Assembly: GCA_024275995.1 (NCBI GenBank)
Contig: JAJRYB010000018.1
Location: 1 to 34,304, forward strand
Direction of reading: 5' to 3'
Length of the DNA stretch: 34,304 bases
DNA from: Planctomycetota bacterium
GTDB lineage: Bacteria > Planctomycetota > Phycisphaerae > SM23-33
Both the position numbers and the translations under genes were made by a program. How positions within the stretch are numbered: position 1 is the stretch's first letter; the number at the start of each line of letters is the position of its first letter. Under the pieces are notes generated by a model. The model searched no databases. It worked only from the letters and a program-made list of their open reading frames with translations, and was not told the origin of the DNA. Below are positions 22,501-30,423 of the stretch, in pieces.

Positions 22501-23144
22501 CGGAGATTATTGTGGCTGATGAAAAAATGGATGACCTGCTGGGCATGTCGGTTCGCGATTTCGCAGCCGCCACGGCTGGGAAAACCCCAACGCCGGGCGG
22601 TGGGAGCGTCGCCGGCGTGGTTGCGGCGCTCGGCGTGGCGCTGGGGGAAATGTCGCTGAATTTCACGCGCGGGAAAAAGAAGTTCGCCGAACACGAGGAA
22701 TATTACTCCGCCCTCGGTAAACGACTCGCGCGGGCAAGGGGCATGTTCGAAGACCTCCTCGCCGACGACGTAATCGCATACAAGCTCTACCAGGCTGCGA
22801 TGAAACAGCAAGACTCTCCCGAAAAGGACCAGGCCGTGCAACTCGCCACCGCCGCGGCGATAAACGTTCCGCGCGAGATGATGAAGCTCGCCCTGGCGAT
22901 GCTGGTGGACTTCAAGACCTTTGCGGAGAAGGTAAACCCCTGGCTGGTTACGGACCTGATGGCGGCTGGGGTGCTGGCGGCGGCGGCGGTGAGGCTGAGC
23001 GATTATAATGTCCGCGTCAACGTGCCGAACCTGTCGGACAAGTCCGACGCCGAGGAAGTAAAATCGTCCTCCGCAGCGGACCTCGTAAAAGCGGACGAAC
23101 TTCTCGCGGAAATCGAAGATCTGGGATCAGCGTATCTGACCTGA
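22497..23144 (+). CDS. Cyclodeaminase/cyclohydrolase-family protein (FtcD C-terminal domain-like)
   Basis: The 215-aa all-helical protein resembles the formimidoyltetrahydrofolate cyclodeaminase half of FTCD (PF04961-like). The diagnostic segment is TPTPGGGSVAGVVAALGVALGEM followed by TRGKKKF, and LVTDLMAAGVLAAAAVR matches the late helix with the conserved SD-type motif. Family members act on formimino-tetrahydrofolate or related cyclic substrates; when the transferase half is missing, the substrate is less certain. There is no histidine-degradation gene nearby. The ATG overlaps the M16 stop (ATGA), so translation is probably coupled. Confidence 0.85.
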   Translation: MTEIIVADEKMDDLLGMSVRDFAAATAGKTPTPGGGSVAGVVAALGVALGEMSLNFTRGKKKFAEHEEYYSALGKRLARARGMFEDLLADDVIAYKLYQAAMKQQDSPEKDQAVQLATAAAINVPREMMKLALAMLVDFKTFAEKVNPWLVTDLMAAGVLAAAAVRLSDYNVRVNVPNLSDKSDAEEVKSSSAADLVKADELLAEIEDLGSAYLT

Positions 23145-23172
23145 AACTCCGGGTAAGGCAGGGTTTGTTAAA

Positions 23173-23682
23173 GTGCCTAAAGACTACAATATATCCAAGA
23201 CTTCCGAGCGGTGCCGTTTGTGCGGCGCGAACCTCCAGCCCGGACAGCAGCTCGTCGCTACCGTCCAGGAAAACGACGATCAGTTCGAGCGCATGGACTA
23301 CTGCCCCGACTGCTGGGAAAAACGTCAGTCCGAACGCGGCGAAGAAGGCGTCTTCGGAGTGTGGCGAACGCGAGTTCCGAACCCGGAAGAAAAAAAGAAA
23401 CTCTTCGTCGACGACGATCTGTTGATCAATTTTTTCGAGCGTCTGGAAGGCGCAGAAGAACCGGCGAAGGTGAACTTCCGGTTCGTCCTGGCGCTTATCC
23501 TTATGCGAAAGAAGCTGCTGATCTACGACAAGTCCGTCAAAGGCGAAGATGGCAACGAGACCTGGCGGATGCATTTCAAAGGCTCCCAGCAGAGATGCGA
23601 GGTGATCGACCCGCACATGGACGAAGAAAAAATCGCACAGGTCAGCGGCAGCCTCGGCGACATACTGGAGGGACAACTGTGA
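23173..23682 (+). CDS. Conserved two-CxxC protein of unknown function
   Basis: The 169-aa cytoplasmic protein begins with a zinc-ribbon-like module: Cys14 and Cys17 (CRLC) with Cys44 and Cys47 (CPDC). A hydrophilic region and the helical segment VNFRFVLALILMRKKLLIYDK follow. I do not recognise a named family; I believe similar proteins occur in planctomycetes, without known function. The GTG start is preceded by little that looks like a ribosome-binding site. It follows the cyclodeaminase gene by 28 nt, and its stop overlaps the GTG start of the lipoprotein gene by 4 nt. It therefore sits in the middle of one operon. Confidence 0.75.
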   Translation: MPKDYNISKTSERCRLCGANLQPGQQLVATVQENDDQFERMDYCPDCWEKRQSERGEEGVFGVWRTRVPNPEEKKKLFVDDDLLINFFERLEGAEEPAKVNFRFVLALILMRKKLLIYDKSVKGEDGNETWRMHFKGSQQRCEVIDPHMDEEKIAQVSGSLGDILEGQL

Positions 23683-24623
23683 AACGCGCAGCGGCGATAT
23701 TCCCGGTGCTGTTCGCGATGGGTCTGGCGGGATGCCAACAGTGCCCCCCCGCGGCAGTGTCTATCCAGCGCCTCGTCGGCGAATACAACGCCAACGCTGC
23801 GGCGGTCCCCCGGCTGTGGGCGATGGCGAGGATTCGCGTAACGCTTATCGACCCTGGCTCGGGACTGCCGTTCACCTGGGATACCGGCGACGCCACGAGC
23901 GTCCTGCTACTGTCCAAAGGACCGAAAAAACTCGGCCCGCATGACTTCGTGCTCATCGGTCGCGAGCTTGGCGCCGACCTGTTCCGCCTGGGAAGCGACG
24001 CCGAGTCGGGCGTCTATTACATGTGGTACAAGTTCGGCGACGAAGCCGGGGCGTGGTGGGGACGCCATGAATTTGCCGGAGCGCCTGGCGTGACGCTCCT
24101 GCCGATGGACCCCAACCAGCTCCTTGCGGTGCTGGGCGTCTGCGAGCTGCCGGAGCAACTCGACCGCCTGCCCGCCGTGGCGATGCGGATGAACACCGAA
24201 GGCGGCAAATGCGCCTACGTAGTCTCGTACATCGACCGACAGAGCGTATCGGGGAGAATACTCTTCAAACGGCAGGTGTACTTCGAATGGGACAAAAAAC
24301 GGCCGAGGCGTCCGTTCCGGATCGATTTCCTCGATGCGGCGGGCATGCGCGTCGTGACGGCGGAACTCAAGGATTATCGCCCCATCGACCTTACGGACGG
24401 TGGGCCAGCATCCAAAAAACCGACTTCGGGGCAGGCGATGATGCCGACCGACATACGACTTACCAGGATCGATCCGAAAACGCATCGGGAAACGTCGAGC
24501 GTTCACATATGGCTGTCGCGAATGACCACCGAAGACAAGTGGGACCGCGACGCCGTGAAGCTCAACCCGCCTGCGAACGTCAAGATGATACAGGTAGACC
24601 GCAACGTGAAGGCAGGGAAATAA
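23679..24623 (+). CDS. Putative lipoprotein of unknown function
   Basis: The 314-aa product starts with a lipoprotein signal (VKRAAAIFPVLFAMGLAGC), with Cys19 the predicted lipidated residue. The mature part is mostly beta-strand with aromatic clusters such as GVYYMWYKFGDEAGAWWGRHEF, followed by LLAVLGVCELP and IDRQSVSGRILFKRQVYF. The overall pattern could suit a LolA/LolB-like lipid-binding half-barrel, but I see no decisive motif. The track's 470-aa version starts within the preceding gene. GTG at 23679 is chosen because GGAGGG lies 6 nt upstream and its TGA overlap couples it to that gene. It is 5 nt ahead of the RDD gene. Confidence 0.78.
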   Translation: MKRAAAIFPVLFAMGLAGCQQCPPAAVSIQRLVGEYNANAAAVPRLWAMARIRVTLIDPGSGLPFTWDTGDATSVLLLSKGPKKLGPHDFVLIGRELGADLFRLGSDAESGVYYMWYKFGDEAGAWWGRHEFAGAPGVTLLPMDPNQLLAVLGVCELPEQLDRLPAVAMRMNTEGGKCAYVVSYIDRQSVSGRILFKRQVYFEWDKKRPRRPFRIDFLDAAGMRVVTAELKDYRPIDLTDGGPASKKPTSGQAMMPTDIRLTRIDPKTHRETSSVHIWLSRMTTEDKWDRDAVKLNPPANVKMIQVDRNVKAGK

Positions 24624-24628
24624 CGCCA

Positions 24629-26311
24629 ATGCATCCTGACCGACGTATTCAAATCATCGCAGCCATGCTGATCGTCGGCGCGGCGTCCATGGCTACCGCG
24701 ACGGACGAGTTTATCTTCGCGGGCGGGGAAAAGAGTATCTGGATCGGCCGATTCGACCGCGAGAGCAAGACGTTCCAGATCGTCGCTCGATCACTCGGCG
24801 AGGGCAAGTGGGAATGGATCGACAAGGACCTCCCGTCCGTACCGCTGCTGGCGGTCGCCGTCGCCGATCGTCTGCATCTGCTTGCCGAATCGAACCAGCA
24901 TTATTTTTATCGGCTCGGCGACAAACCGAAACGCCTGCCGTGGGAAAAATTTCCTGCCGCCCCGATGGCGCTTTGCGAAGGGACGCCGGGATTCAACGGT
25001 TCGTCCTCGCCGACACTGTTGAGCGTTTCGTCAGTAGATGCCGCCCTCGGCAGCACTCGTCCGGAAAGCGGCGCAGCGGCGATCGTGGCGAGTTCCAGAC
25101 CCGCCAGGCGGGTTGGCCTTATCGTGCATCAGCTCGTCGGATACGAGTGGAAACCTCTCGGCGCACCTTCGCCGCAAGTGTCGCTCGAGGCGAAAGGGCA
25201 AGTGCTCCTGGCCGTGCTCGACGGCGTAGTCTACGTGTTGATTCAACAGGCGGACGGGCCGGTCAAGGAACTGCTCGCGCTGCGCGGCGAGAAATGGACG
25301 CGAATCGACCTGCCATCGGAGATATCGCTGCGGCGAGCGATTACGATAGCTCCGCTCAAGGGCAAGTTGCTGATGCTTCTGGCGGATGTATCTCCCTCCA
25401 CCCAGCCGAGCCGGACGGCAAGTGCGAACGTAAGTGTCGCCGAGTTCGACCCGCAGGACGGACGAATCACGGTCCGCCGGGTAACACTCGACGGAAAGCC
25501 CGTCGACGCGTGGTCGCGGGGGCAGACGCCTCTGGCGACACGCTTCGGCGATGGGATCGCGCTGCTCTGGCGCGACGGTGACGACGATAAAAAACTCCAG
25601 TTCGCCACCTGCGACGCTACGGGCAGGCTCTCGAAACCCGAGGCGATGGTGGTGTTCACCCAGCCGCCCGGAAACGGAGAGGCGCAGAAAATTATCGACG
25701 CCTTCATGTGGGGCGTGCTGCTTGCTGTGTTCGTTCCGATGCTCGCACTGAAACCCAAAAGCCCTCCGAAGCCGTTCACCCTCCCGCCGGGTATCCGGCC
25801 GGGAAGTCTGCTCAGGCGGTTGGTGGCGGGCCTGATCGACTTCGTTCCGTTTACGCTGCTGGGCGCGGCGATTTTCCTTCCGGAAGTGTTCGAACAGCAG
25901 GATATCGCCACCTTCCAGAACGCCAGCGACTACATGAACAGCGTCGGGCAGTCCACCTCGGCGGCGTACATGCTGATCTTCTCGATGCTCACCTACGCCG
26001 CCTACGGAATATTCATGGAGCTTCGCTTTCAGGCGACGCTCGGAAAGATGCTGCTCAAACTGCGTGTCGTCGCCGATGAAGGCCGGCGGTGCGGCCTCCG
26101 CGAGGTGTCCATCCGGAACCTCATTCGCATAATGGAACTGCTTTGGCTGATCCTGATTCCCCTGTTCATTCTGGTCATGCTGATGACGCGGAATCGCCAG
26201 CGTCCGGGCGACATTCTCGCGCGATCCACCGTGATCGACGCGAGAAGCAAACCGCTGCCCGTTCCACCGGACGATGAGGAACACCCCGAAGGTGACGACG
26301 ACCTGACGTGA
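24629..26311 (+). CDS. Exported-domain/RDD membrane protein
   Basis: The 560-aa protein has a signal peptide (about 1-24, RIQIIAAMLIVGAASMATA). A ~330-residue extracytoplasmic beta-rich region with repeating short strands follows, possibly a propeller (WIGRFDRESKTFQIV, LAVAVADRLHLLAES, GDGIALLWRDGDD). A membrane helix (FMWGVLLAVFVPMLAL) leads to a C-terminal RDD domain with about three helices. The RDD signature residues appear in LLRRLVAGLIDFVPFTLL, TLGKMLLKLRVV and RQRPGDILARSTVID. RDD proteins are often linked to transport or ion exchange. The ATG 5 nt after the lipoprotein stop is chosen; the track's longer version overlaps that gene. It converges on the S41 peptidase gene with a 19-nt gap. 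Confidence 0.82.
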   Translation: MHPDRRIQIIAAMLIVGAASMATATDEFIFAGGEKSIWIGRFDRESKTFQIVARSLGEGKWEWIDKDLPSVPLLAVAVADRLHLLAESNQHYFYRLGDKPKRLPWEKFPAAPMALCEGTPGFNGSSSPTLLSVSSVDAALGSTRPESGAAAIVASSRPARRVGLIVHQLVGYEWKPLGAPSPQVSLEAKGQVLLAVLDGVVYVLIQQADGPVKELLALRGEKWTRIDLPSEISLRRAITIAPLKGKLLMLLADVSPSTQPSRTASANVSVAEFDPQDGRITVRRVTLDGKPVDAWSRGQTPLATRFGDGIALLWRDGDDDKKLQFATCDATGRLSKPEAMVVFTQPPGNGEAQKIIDAFMWGVLLAVFVPMLALKPKSPPKPFTLPPGIRPGSLLRRLVAGLIDFVPFTLLGAAIFLPEVFEQQDIATFQNASDYMNSVGQSTSAAYMLIFSMLTYAAYGIFMELRFQATLGKMLLKLRVVADEGRRCGLREVSIRNLIRIMELLWLILIPLFILVMLMTRNRQRPGDILARSTVIDARSKPLPVPPDDEEHPEGDDDLT

Positions 26312-26330
26312 GGTCTTCGAACCCCGTCCC

Positions 26331-28880
26331 TCAGGCTGCATCCTTGGTCGTCTGGAATCGCTTGAGTTGGAGCAGCAGCACCGCCGTGCGAAGCTGCAGG
26401 TCGGACTCGAACTGTTTCCGGAGGTCGCGAGTCAATTCCCCGTTCTCGACGTCCTGAAGCAGATCGGTTTTCCGACGGATGTCGAGCCATCGCTTGAGCT
26501 GCTTGGGGGTCATGAATACTTTTACGTCCGGGTCCACGCCCCAGTCCTTGGCGCCGTTGCGCCGGTGGAGCAGCCGACCCGACGGCAGGTAGTAGTACGC
26601 CGTCGTCAGTTTGAGCAGCGCCCGGTGCTGTGGAATCGGGATCACGTTCTGCACGCTGCCCTTTCCATACGACCGCTGCCCGACGACGATGGCGCGTTTC
26701 CAGTCCTTCAGCGCGCCGCAGACTATCTCCGCCGCCGAGGCGCTTTGCTCGTTGACCAGCACCGCCAGGTTCCCGGAGAGGTATTTACCGCGGCCTACGG
26801 CGTCGTACTCGCGATTGGTGACCTGGCGACCCCGGGTGGAAATAATCCGGCCGGAAGAAAGAAACTCGTTTCCAACGCCGATCGCCGATCTCAACAATCC
26901 GCCGCGATTGAAACGCAGGTCCAGCACCAGCGACTTGATTCCCGCCGCTCGTAACTCGCCGAGCGTCTCGATGATGTCCCGCGTCGTGGTGCTCGTGAAC
27001 TGCGTGAGCCTCAGGTACCCGATGGACTTGTCCGCGTCCAGCTCGAACGACCACTCACCCGTTCCCGGCGCCCGCCGCCAACCCTTGATCGTTACGATGC
27101 TGATCTTCGCGCGTACGACGGGAATTTCGATCGGGCTTGGAAGCCCCTGGCGACGGATTCGAAGTTTTACCGTCGTACCGGCCCGACCCATGATCCGCCC
27201 TATGATCCTGCGAAGAGGAATGTCTTTCGTCGGTATTCCATCCACGGCTATGATCAGGTCGCCCGCCTTGATCCCGGCACGATACGCCGGCGAACCGGCA
27301 AGCGGCGTGATGACCTTCAGAGGCTCGCCGAGTTCTTTCGAAATCCGAATGCCGACACCGGTAAAGTTGCCGCGCGTGTCCTTGTTGAAATCTTCCACCC
27401 CCTGCGGCCAGATCATCGAACTGAACCGGTCCAGCTCGTTGAGAAATCCGTCGGCGAACTCCACCGCCAGGACCGCCACCGGAATTTCAACGCTGCGCTC
27501 GGAGGCGTCCAGTACCTCGTTCATCGCCAGTTGCAGGTCGAGATGATCCACGCGATCGCGCTTCTCTATGTTGCGCATCGCCTTATTGAGAGCATCGACG
27601 AACCGTTTCTTTTTGGCGGCGTCCTTCAATCCGGGGAAACTGTTCACGGCCTGCGGGGTTTCCGCGAGTGTCCGCACGCTGGAAAGCCCGCCGCGCGCAA
27701 GCTTGCGGAAATCGACCGCCGTAACGTAAGAGGCGTTCAGCAACTGGACCGCCTTCATGACCATGTCCGCATCGGCGTTACGGGTATACTCCTTCCATAT
27801 CGGCTCGGATTTGTCCGTCGAGGGCTGGGTCGTCGGCTTTTTTCCGTACATCGCGAGCACGCGAACGTGCCTCCGGACCTCCTTGAGCTTCTGGTAGTAT
27901 TTCTCCTCCTGCGGCGCAAGCTCTTTCAGTCCGCTGTATGCAGCCAGCGCCTCGTACCACTCGGCATCGGCGATGCTTTTTCTACCGCGGGCTTCCACGT
28001 CCGCCAACAGTGACTTCAACCACCCCTGAGTGGCGAACTTCTCCTTGTCCTCGGCAAGATCGCGCGCCAGGACGGCCTGCGAAAGAGCGCTGCGCCACGG
28101 CGACTTGCCCGTGACGACCTCAAGGTCGCCCAGTACCTCGATGAGCGGGTGTTCCGCCTCCGCGATGATCGCGACACCTTTCCTGCGCCGCTTGAGAGGC
28201 TCGGTTTGCAAGGACGACCACGCCGACTTATACGCCTCCATCCGCTCGAGCGCCGTTGCGCCCATCTCGGCGAGCATCTTTCCGTACCTGCTTCCGGAGG
28301 CGACCTTCATCGCCATGGCCTCGTTCAGGAGCCTCGTCGCCTTGTCCAGCGACTTGCGCGCCTGCTCACGGAGCTTTTTCGTGCTCTCCGCGTCGGCGAA
28401 CTCCAACGAGTTGGCGTTGCCGGCCTTGGACCAGGCATCCAACATCCCGGACACTTTCTTGCGAAGCTTCTCGACGCTCTTGTCATCGCCGAGTTTCTGC
28501 AAATACTCCTGCGCCAGGCGATACTGTTTCACGCGATGCACCGTATCGAGATACTGGCCGTGCCGTTCCGTGACAGACTTGCGCCTGAGCTGGACGTATT
28601 GCTCCAACAGGCGGCGAGCCTCGTGGGCGGACTGGTTCTTCGGAGCGACTTTCTCCGCGATTCGGATTTTCGCCAGCGCCTCGTCGAAACGTCCCGCCAT
28701 CGCCTGCTCGACGCCGGCGGCAAGCAGCTCGGAAGAACGCAAATCCGACGCCGCGGTCGTAGAGGTCCCGCTTCTTATCGCAAGCTCCTGCCCCGTCGCT
28801 ACCTGTCCGCCAAGCGCGGCAAGAAACATGAACGCGAGCAACGCGAATACCGTCCGATGCAATAGATTTCTGGGCTTCAC
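26331..28880 (-). CDS. S41 family C-terminal processing peptidase with long N-terminal region
   Basis: This 849-aa periplasmic serine protease is of the CtpA/Prc type. It has a signal peptide (1-30, LLHRTVFALLAFMFLAALGG). A ~450-residue helical, Lys/Arg/Glu-rich region with TPR-like features follows. The PDZ domain is at about 505-590 (SPAYRAGIKAGDLIIAVDG). The S41 core carries FNRGG and the catalytic Ser/Lys dyad: SASAAE with Ser715 and SYGKGSVQ with Lys740, 25 residues apart as in E. coli Prc. The long N-terminal region is unusual and may bind adaptors or substrates. The start is GTG with AGGAG 6 nt upstream. Confidence 0.9.
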   Translation of the reverse strand: MKPRNLLHRTVFALLAFMFLAALGGQVATGQELAIRSGTSTTAASDLRSSELLAAGVEQAMAGRFDEALAKIRIAEKVAPKNQSAHEARRLLEQYVQLRRKSVTERHGQYLDTVHRVKQYRLAQEYLQKLGDDKSVEKLRKKVSGMLDAWSKAGNANSLEFADAESTKKLREQARKSLDKATRLLNEAMAMKVASGSRYGKMLAEMGATALERMEAYKSAWSSLQTEPLKRRRKGVAIIAEAEHPLIEVLGDLEVVTGKSPWRSALSQAVLARDLAEDKEKFATQGWLKSLLADVEARGRKSIADAEWYEALAAYSGLKELAPQEEKYYQKLKEVRRHVRVLAMYGKKPTTQPSTDKSEPIWKEYTRNADADMVMKAVQLLNASYVTAVDFRKLARGGLSSVRTLAETPQAVNSFPGLKDAAKKKRFVDALNKAMRNIEKRDRVDHLDLQLAMNEVLDASERSVEIPVAVLAVEFADGFLNELDRFSSMIWPQGVEDFNKDTRGNFTGVGIRISKELGEPLKVITPLAGSPAYRAGIKAGDLIIAVDGIPTKDIPLRRIIGRIMGRAGTTVKLRIRRQGLPSPIEIPVVRAKISIVTIKGWRRAPGTGEWSFELDADKSIGYLRLTQFTSTTTRDIIETLGELRAAGIKSLVLDLRFNRGGLLRSAIGVGNEFLSSGRIISTRGRQVTNREYDAVGRGKYLSGNLAVLVNEQSASAAEIVCGALKDWKRAIVVGQRSYGKGSVQNVIPIPQHRALLKLTTAYYYLPSGRLLHRRNGAKDWGVDPDVKVFMTPKQLKRWLDIRRKTDLLQDVENGELTRDLRKQFESDLQLRTAVLLLQLKRFQTTKDAA

Positions 28881-28924
28881 TACTGTCTCCTGTTACGAAT
28901 CCAACGATCTATCCATTTAAGACG

Positions 28925-28979
28925 TCGAATCGCTTAATAGGTTCGGCCTTTTTTAACTTCTAAAACATCGGCGATTCGA
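28925..28979. repeat. Inverted repeat upstream of the S41 peptidase gene
   Basis: TCGAATCGC (28925-28933) and GCGATTCGA (28971-28979) are perfect 9-bp arms around 37 nt of AT-rich sequence. They lie between the end of the YmdB-like gene and the S41 GTG. It could be an operator or a transcript-end structure; T6 occurs inside the loop. Confidence 0.45.
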
Positions 28980-29024
28980 ATAGGGCTTCTCTAGGAGTTA
29001 ACGCATTTGTCCGACGGATAATCG

Positions 29025-29876
29025 TCAAAATCGCCCAGCCGGCTGAGCGCGTCCATCGTCGGTGTCGTATGCCGGACCCGTCTGGACGCGTCCGCGGATT
29101 TCGACGCGCTCGATCGATTCGGCCCGGCCGGTCATCTCGTCCACGCCCACCACCACGCCGCACAAACGCGGATCACCCCTGGCTACTTCGAAGTGCGCCG
29201 GCATTCCCGTAGTCAAGGCGCTCAGGACGCGATCCTTTCGCCGTCCGAGCACGCCGTCGTAGGGGCCCGTCATACCAAGGTCCGAGACAAACGCCGTTCC
29301 CTTATCGAGCACGCATGCGTCCGCCGTCGGAACGTGCGTATGAGTGCCGAAAACAATGCTGGCGCGCCCGTTCAGGTTCCATCCCATGGCGATTTTTTCG
29401 CTGGACGCTTCGGCGTGCATGTCCACGATGCGAATCCGCACGCTCTCGGGTATCTCGCGGAACGCCTTTTCGACCGCTTCCCACGGAGAGTTGTTCGAGC
29501 CCATGAACAGCTGGCCGAGCAGGCACGTGACGGACGCCTCGTGACCGCTCGTCTTGGTCTGGACGACGGTCCAGCGTTTTCCCGCAGCCGGCGTCGGAAG
29601 GTTCGCCGGTCGAACAATACGATCCGACGTCTCGAGCACCTCGATGATCTCACGCTTGCGATACACATGATCTCCGAGCGTAACTGCATCCACGCCGTAG
29701 CGGAGCAGCTTCGTGAATATCTGCGGCGTCAGACCGCTCCCGCCGGCTGCGTTCTCGGCGTTGCAGACGACTAGCTCCAGGTTGTGACTGGCGATAAGTT
29801 CAGGCAGGTGGTCGGCCAGGAGCACCCTTCCGGGCCTGCCTACCACGTCACCTACGCAAAGAATATTTATGGACAT
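29025..29876 (-). CDS. YmdB-like metallophosphoesterase
   Basis: The 283-aa protein belongs to the TIGR00282-type family (Bacillus YmdB, Deinococcus DR1281), cyclic-nucleotide phosphodiesterases with a binuclear metal centre. It shows VGDVVGRPGR with Asp10, CNAENAAGGSGLT, DMHAEASSEK and the GTHTHVPTADA metal-binding histidines. The usual GNH motif is GDH here (TLGDHVYRKREI, residues 69-70), replacing the conserved metal-site or catalytic Asn with Asp. The C-terminus is extended by about 15 residues (PAYDTDDGRAQPAGRF). The ATG has only a weak ribosome-binding site. It is transcribed toward the S41 gene with a 144-nt gap. Confidence 0.88.
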   Translation of the reverse strand: MSINILCVGDVVGRPGRVLLADHLPELIASHNLELVVCNAENAAGGSGLTPQIFTKLLRYGVDAVTLGDHVYRKREIIEVLETSDRIVRPANLPTPAAGKRWTVVQTKTSGHEASVTCLLGQLFMGSNNSPWEAVEKAFREIPESVRIRIVDMHAEASSEKIAMGWNLNGRASIVFGTHTHVPTADACVLDKGTAFVSDLGMTGPYDGVLGRRKDRVLSALTTGMPAHFEVARGDPRLCGVVVGVDEMTGRAESIERVEIRGRVQTGPAYDTDDGRAQPAGRF

Positions 29877-29969
29877 AACACCCGTACTTTCCAGGGCCTC
29901 GTTCAGGTCTATTGATGTTCGTATCGTAAATGTAACCTTCGGGTTCCGTTTCGACCCGATTTGACTGAC

Positions 29970-29989
29970 GCAACCCCGTAAGGGGTTGC
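29970..29989. repeat. Perfect hairpin GCAACCCC-GTAA-GGGGTTGC
   Basis: An 8-bp perfect stem with a GTAA tetraloop lies in the 206-bp divergent gap between the YmdB-like gene and the small Cys-rich gene. A smaller AACC-TTCG-GGTT stem lies at 29934-29945. There is no U-tract on either strand. It may be a dispersed palindrome or an RNA structure in either leader. Confidence 0.55.
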
Positions 29990-30082
29990 ATTGGCGGCAC
30001 GAAGATCAATAAATGAAGTATACACTCACGAATAATCATTCCAAGTGCATTTCCGTCTACGTTGCGGTATCATGTAACTATC

Positions 30083-30421
30083 ATGATCCAGTGCGAACAA
30101 TGCGAACACTGCCGTCGCTCGGAGACAGGCGAAATATCCTTCTCGTGCGATCCGTTCCGCAACATCAAGGAGCCCGAGTGCCTCCAGAAATGGCAGCTCC
30201 TCAAGATCAACCAGATGGTCGCAAGCTACCAGGCGACACTCGACTACTACCGCAAGCTCGCGCCGATGCAGGAGAAGATGTTCAAGGTCATGGAGCACGA
30301 GCTTGACGGTATGAGCGAGTCCGAAAAGTGGAAGATCGCCGACGAGGAAGAGGAAGAGGACGACCTCCCTTACGATGAGGACACCTGGAAGCCGGACGAC
30401 TCCTCGGGCGGACTGCTCTAG
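30083..30421 (+). CDS. Small Cys-rich protein with acidic tail, unknown function
   Basis: The 112-aa protein begins MIQCEQCEHC, with Cys4, Cys7 and Cys10, plus Cys22 and Cys33 (SCDP, PECLQKW), a likely metal-binding N-terminus. A helical middle (INQMVASYQATLDYYRKLAPMQEKMFKVMEHEL) follows, then a strongly acidic tail (DEEEEEDDLPYDED). I recognise it only as a conserved planctomycete-type hypothetical protein. The ATG at 30083 is preferred to the TTG used in the track. No ribosome-binding site precedes it, and a TATCAT box lies 9 nt upstream, so the mRNA may be leaderless. It ends 2 bp from a convergent oxidoreductase gene. Confidence 0.72.
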   Translation: MIQCEQCEHCRRSETGEISFSCDPFRNIKEPECLQKWQLLKINQMVASYQATLDYYRKLAPMQEKMFKVMEHELDGMSESEKWKIADEEEEEDDLPYDEDTWKPDDSSGGLL

Positions 30422-30423
30422 AT

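Noticed and set aside
23211-24623. 470-aa version of the lipoprotein ORF
   Set aside because: The first 156 residues are out-of-frame translation of the CxxC protein gene; the GTG at 23679 has a ribosome-binding site and signal peptide.
24209-26311. 700-aa version of the RDD protein
   Set aside because: The extension overlaps the lipoprotein gene in another frame; the ATG at 24629 begins with a signal peptide.
26302-26335. Bidirectional terminator between the convergent RDD and S41 genes
   Set aside because: Only 5-bp arms (CCTGA/TCAGG) could be drawn, overlapping both stop regions, and no U-tract follows.
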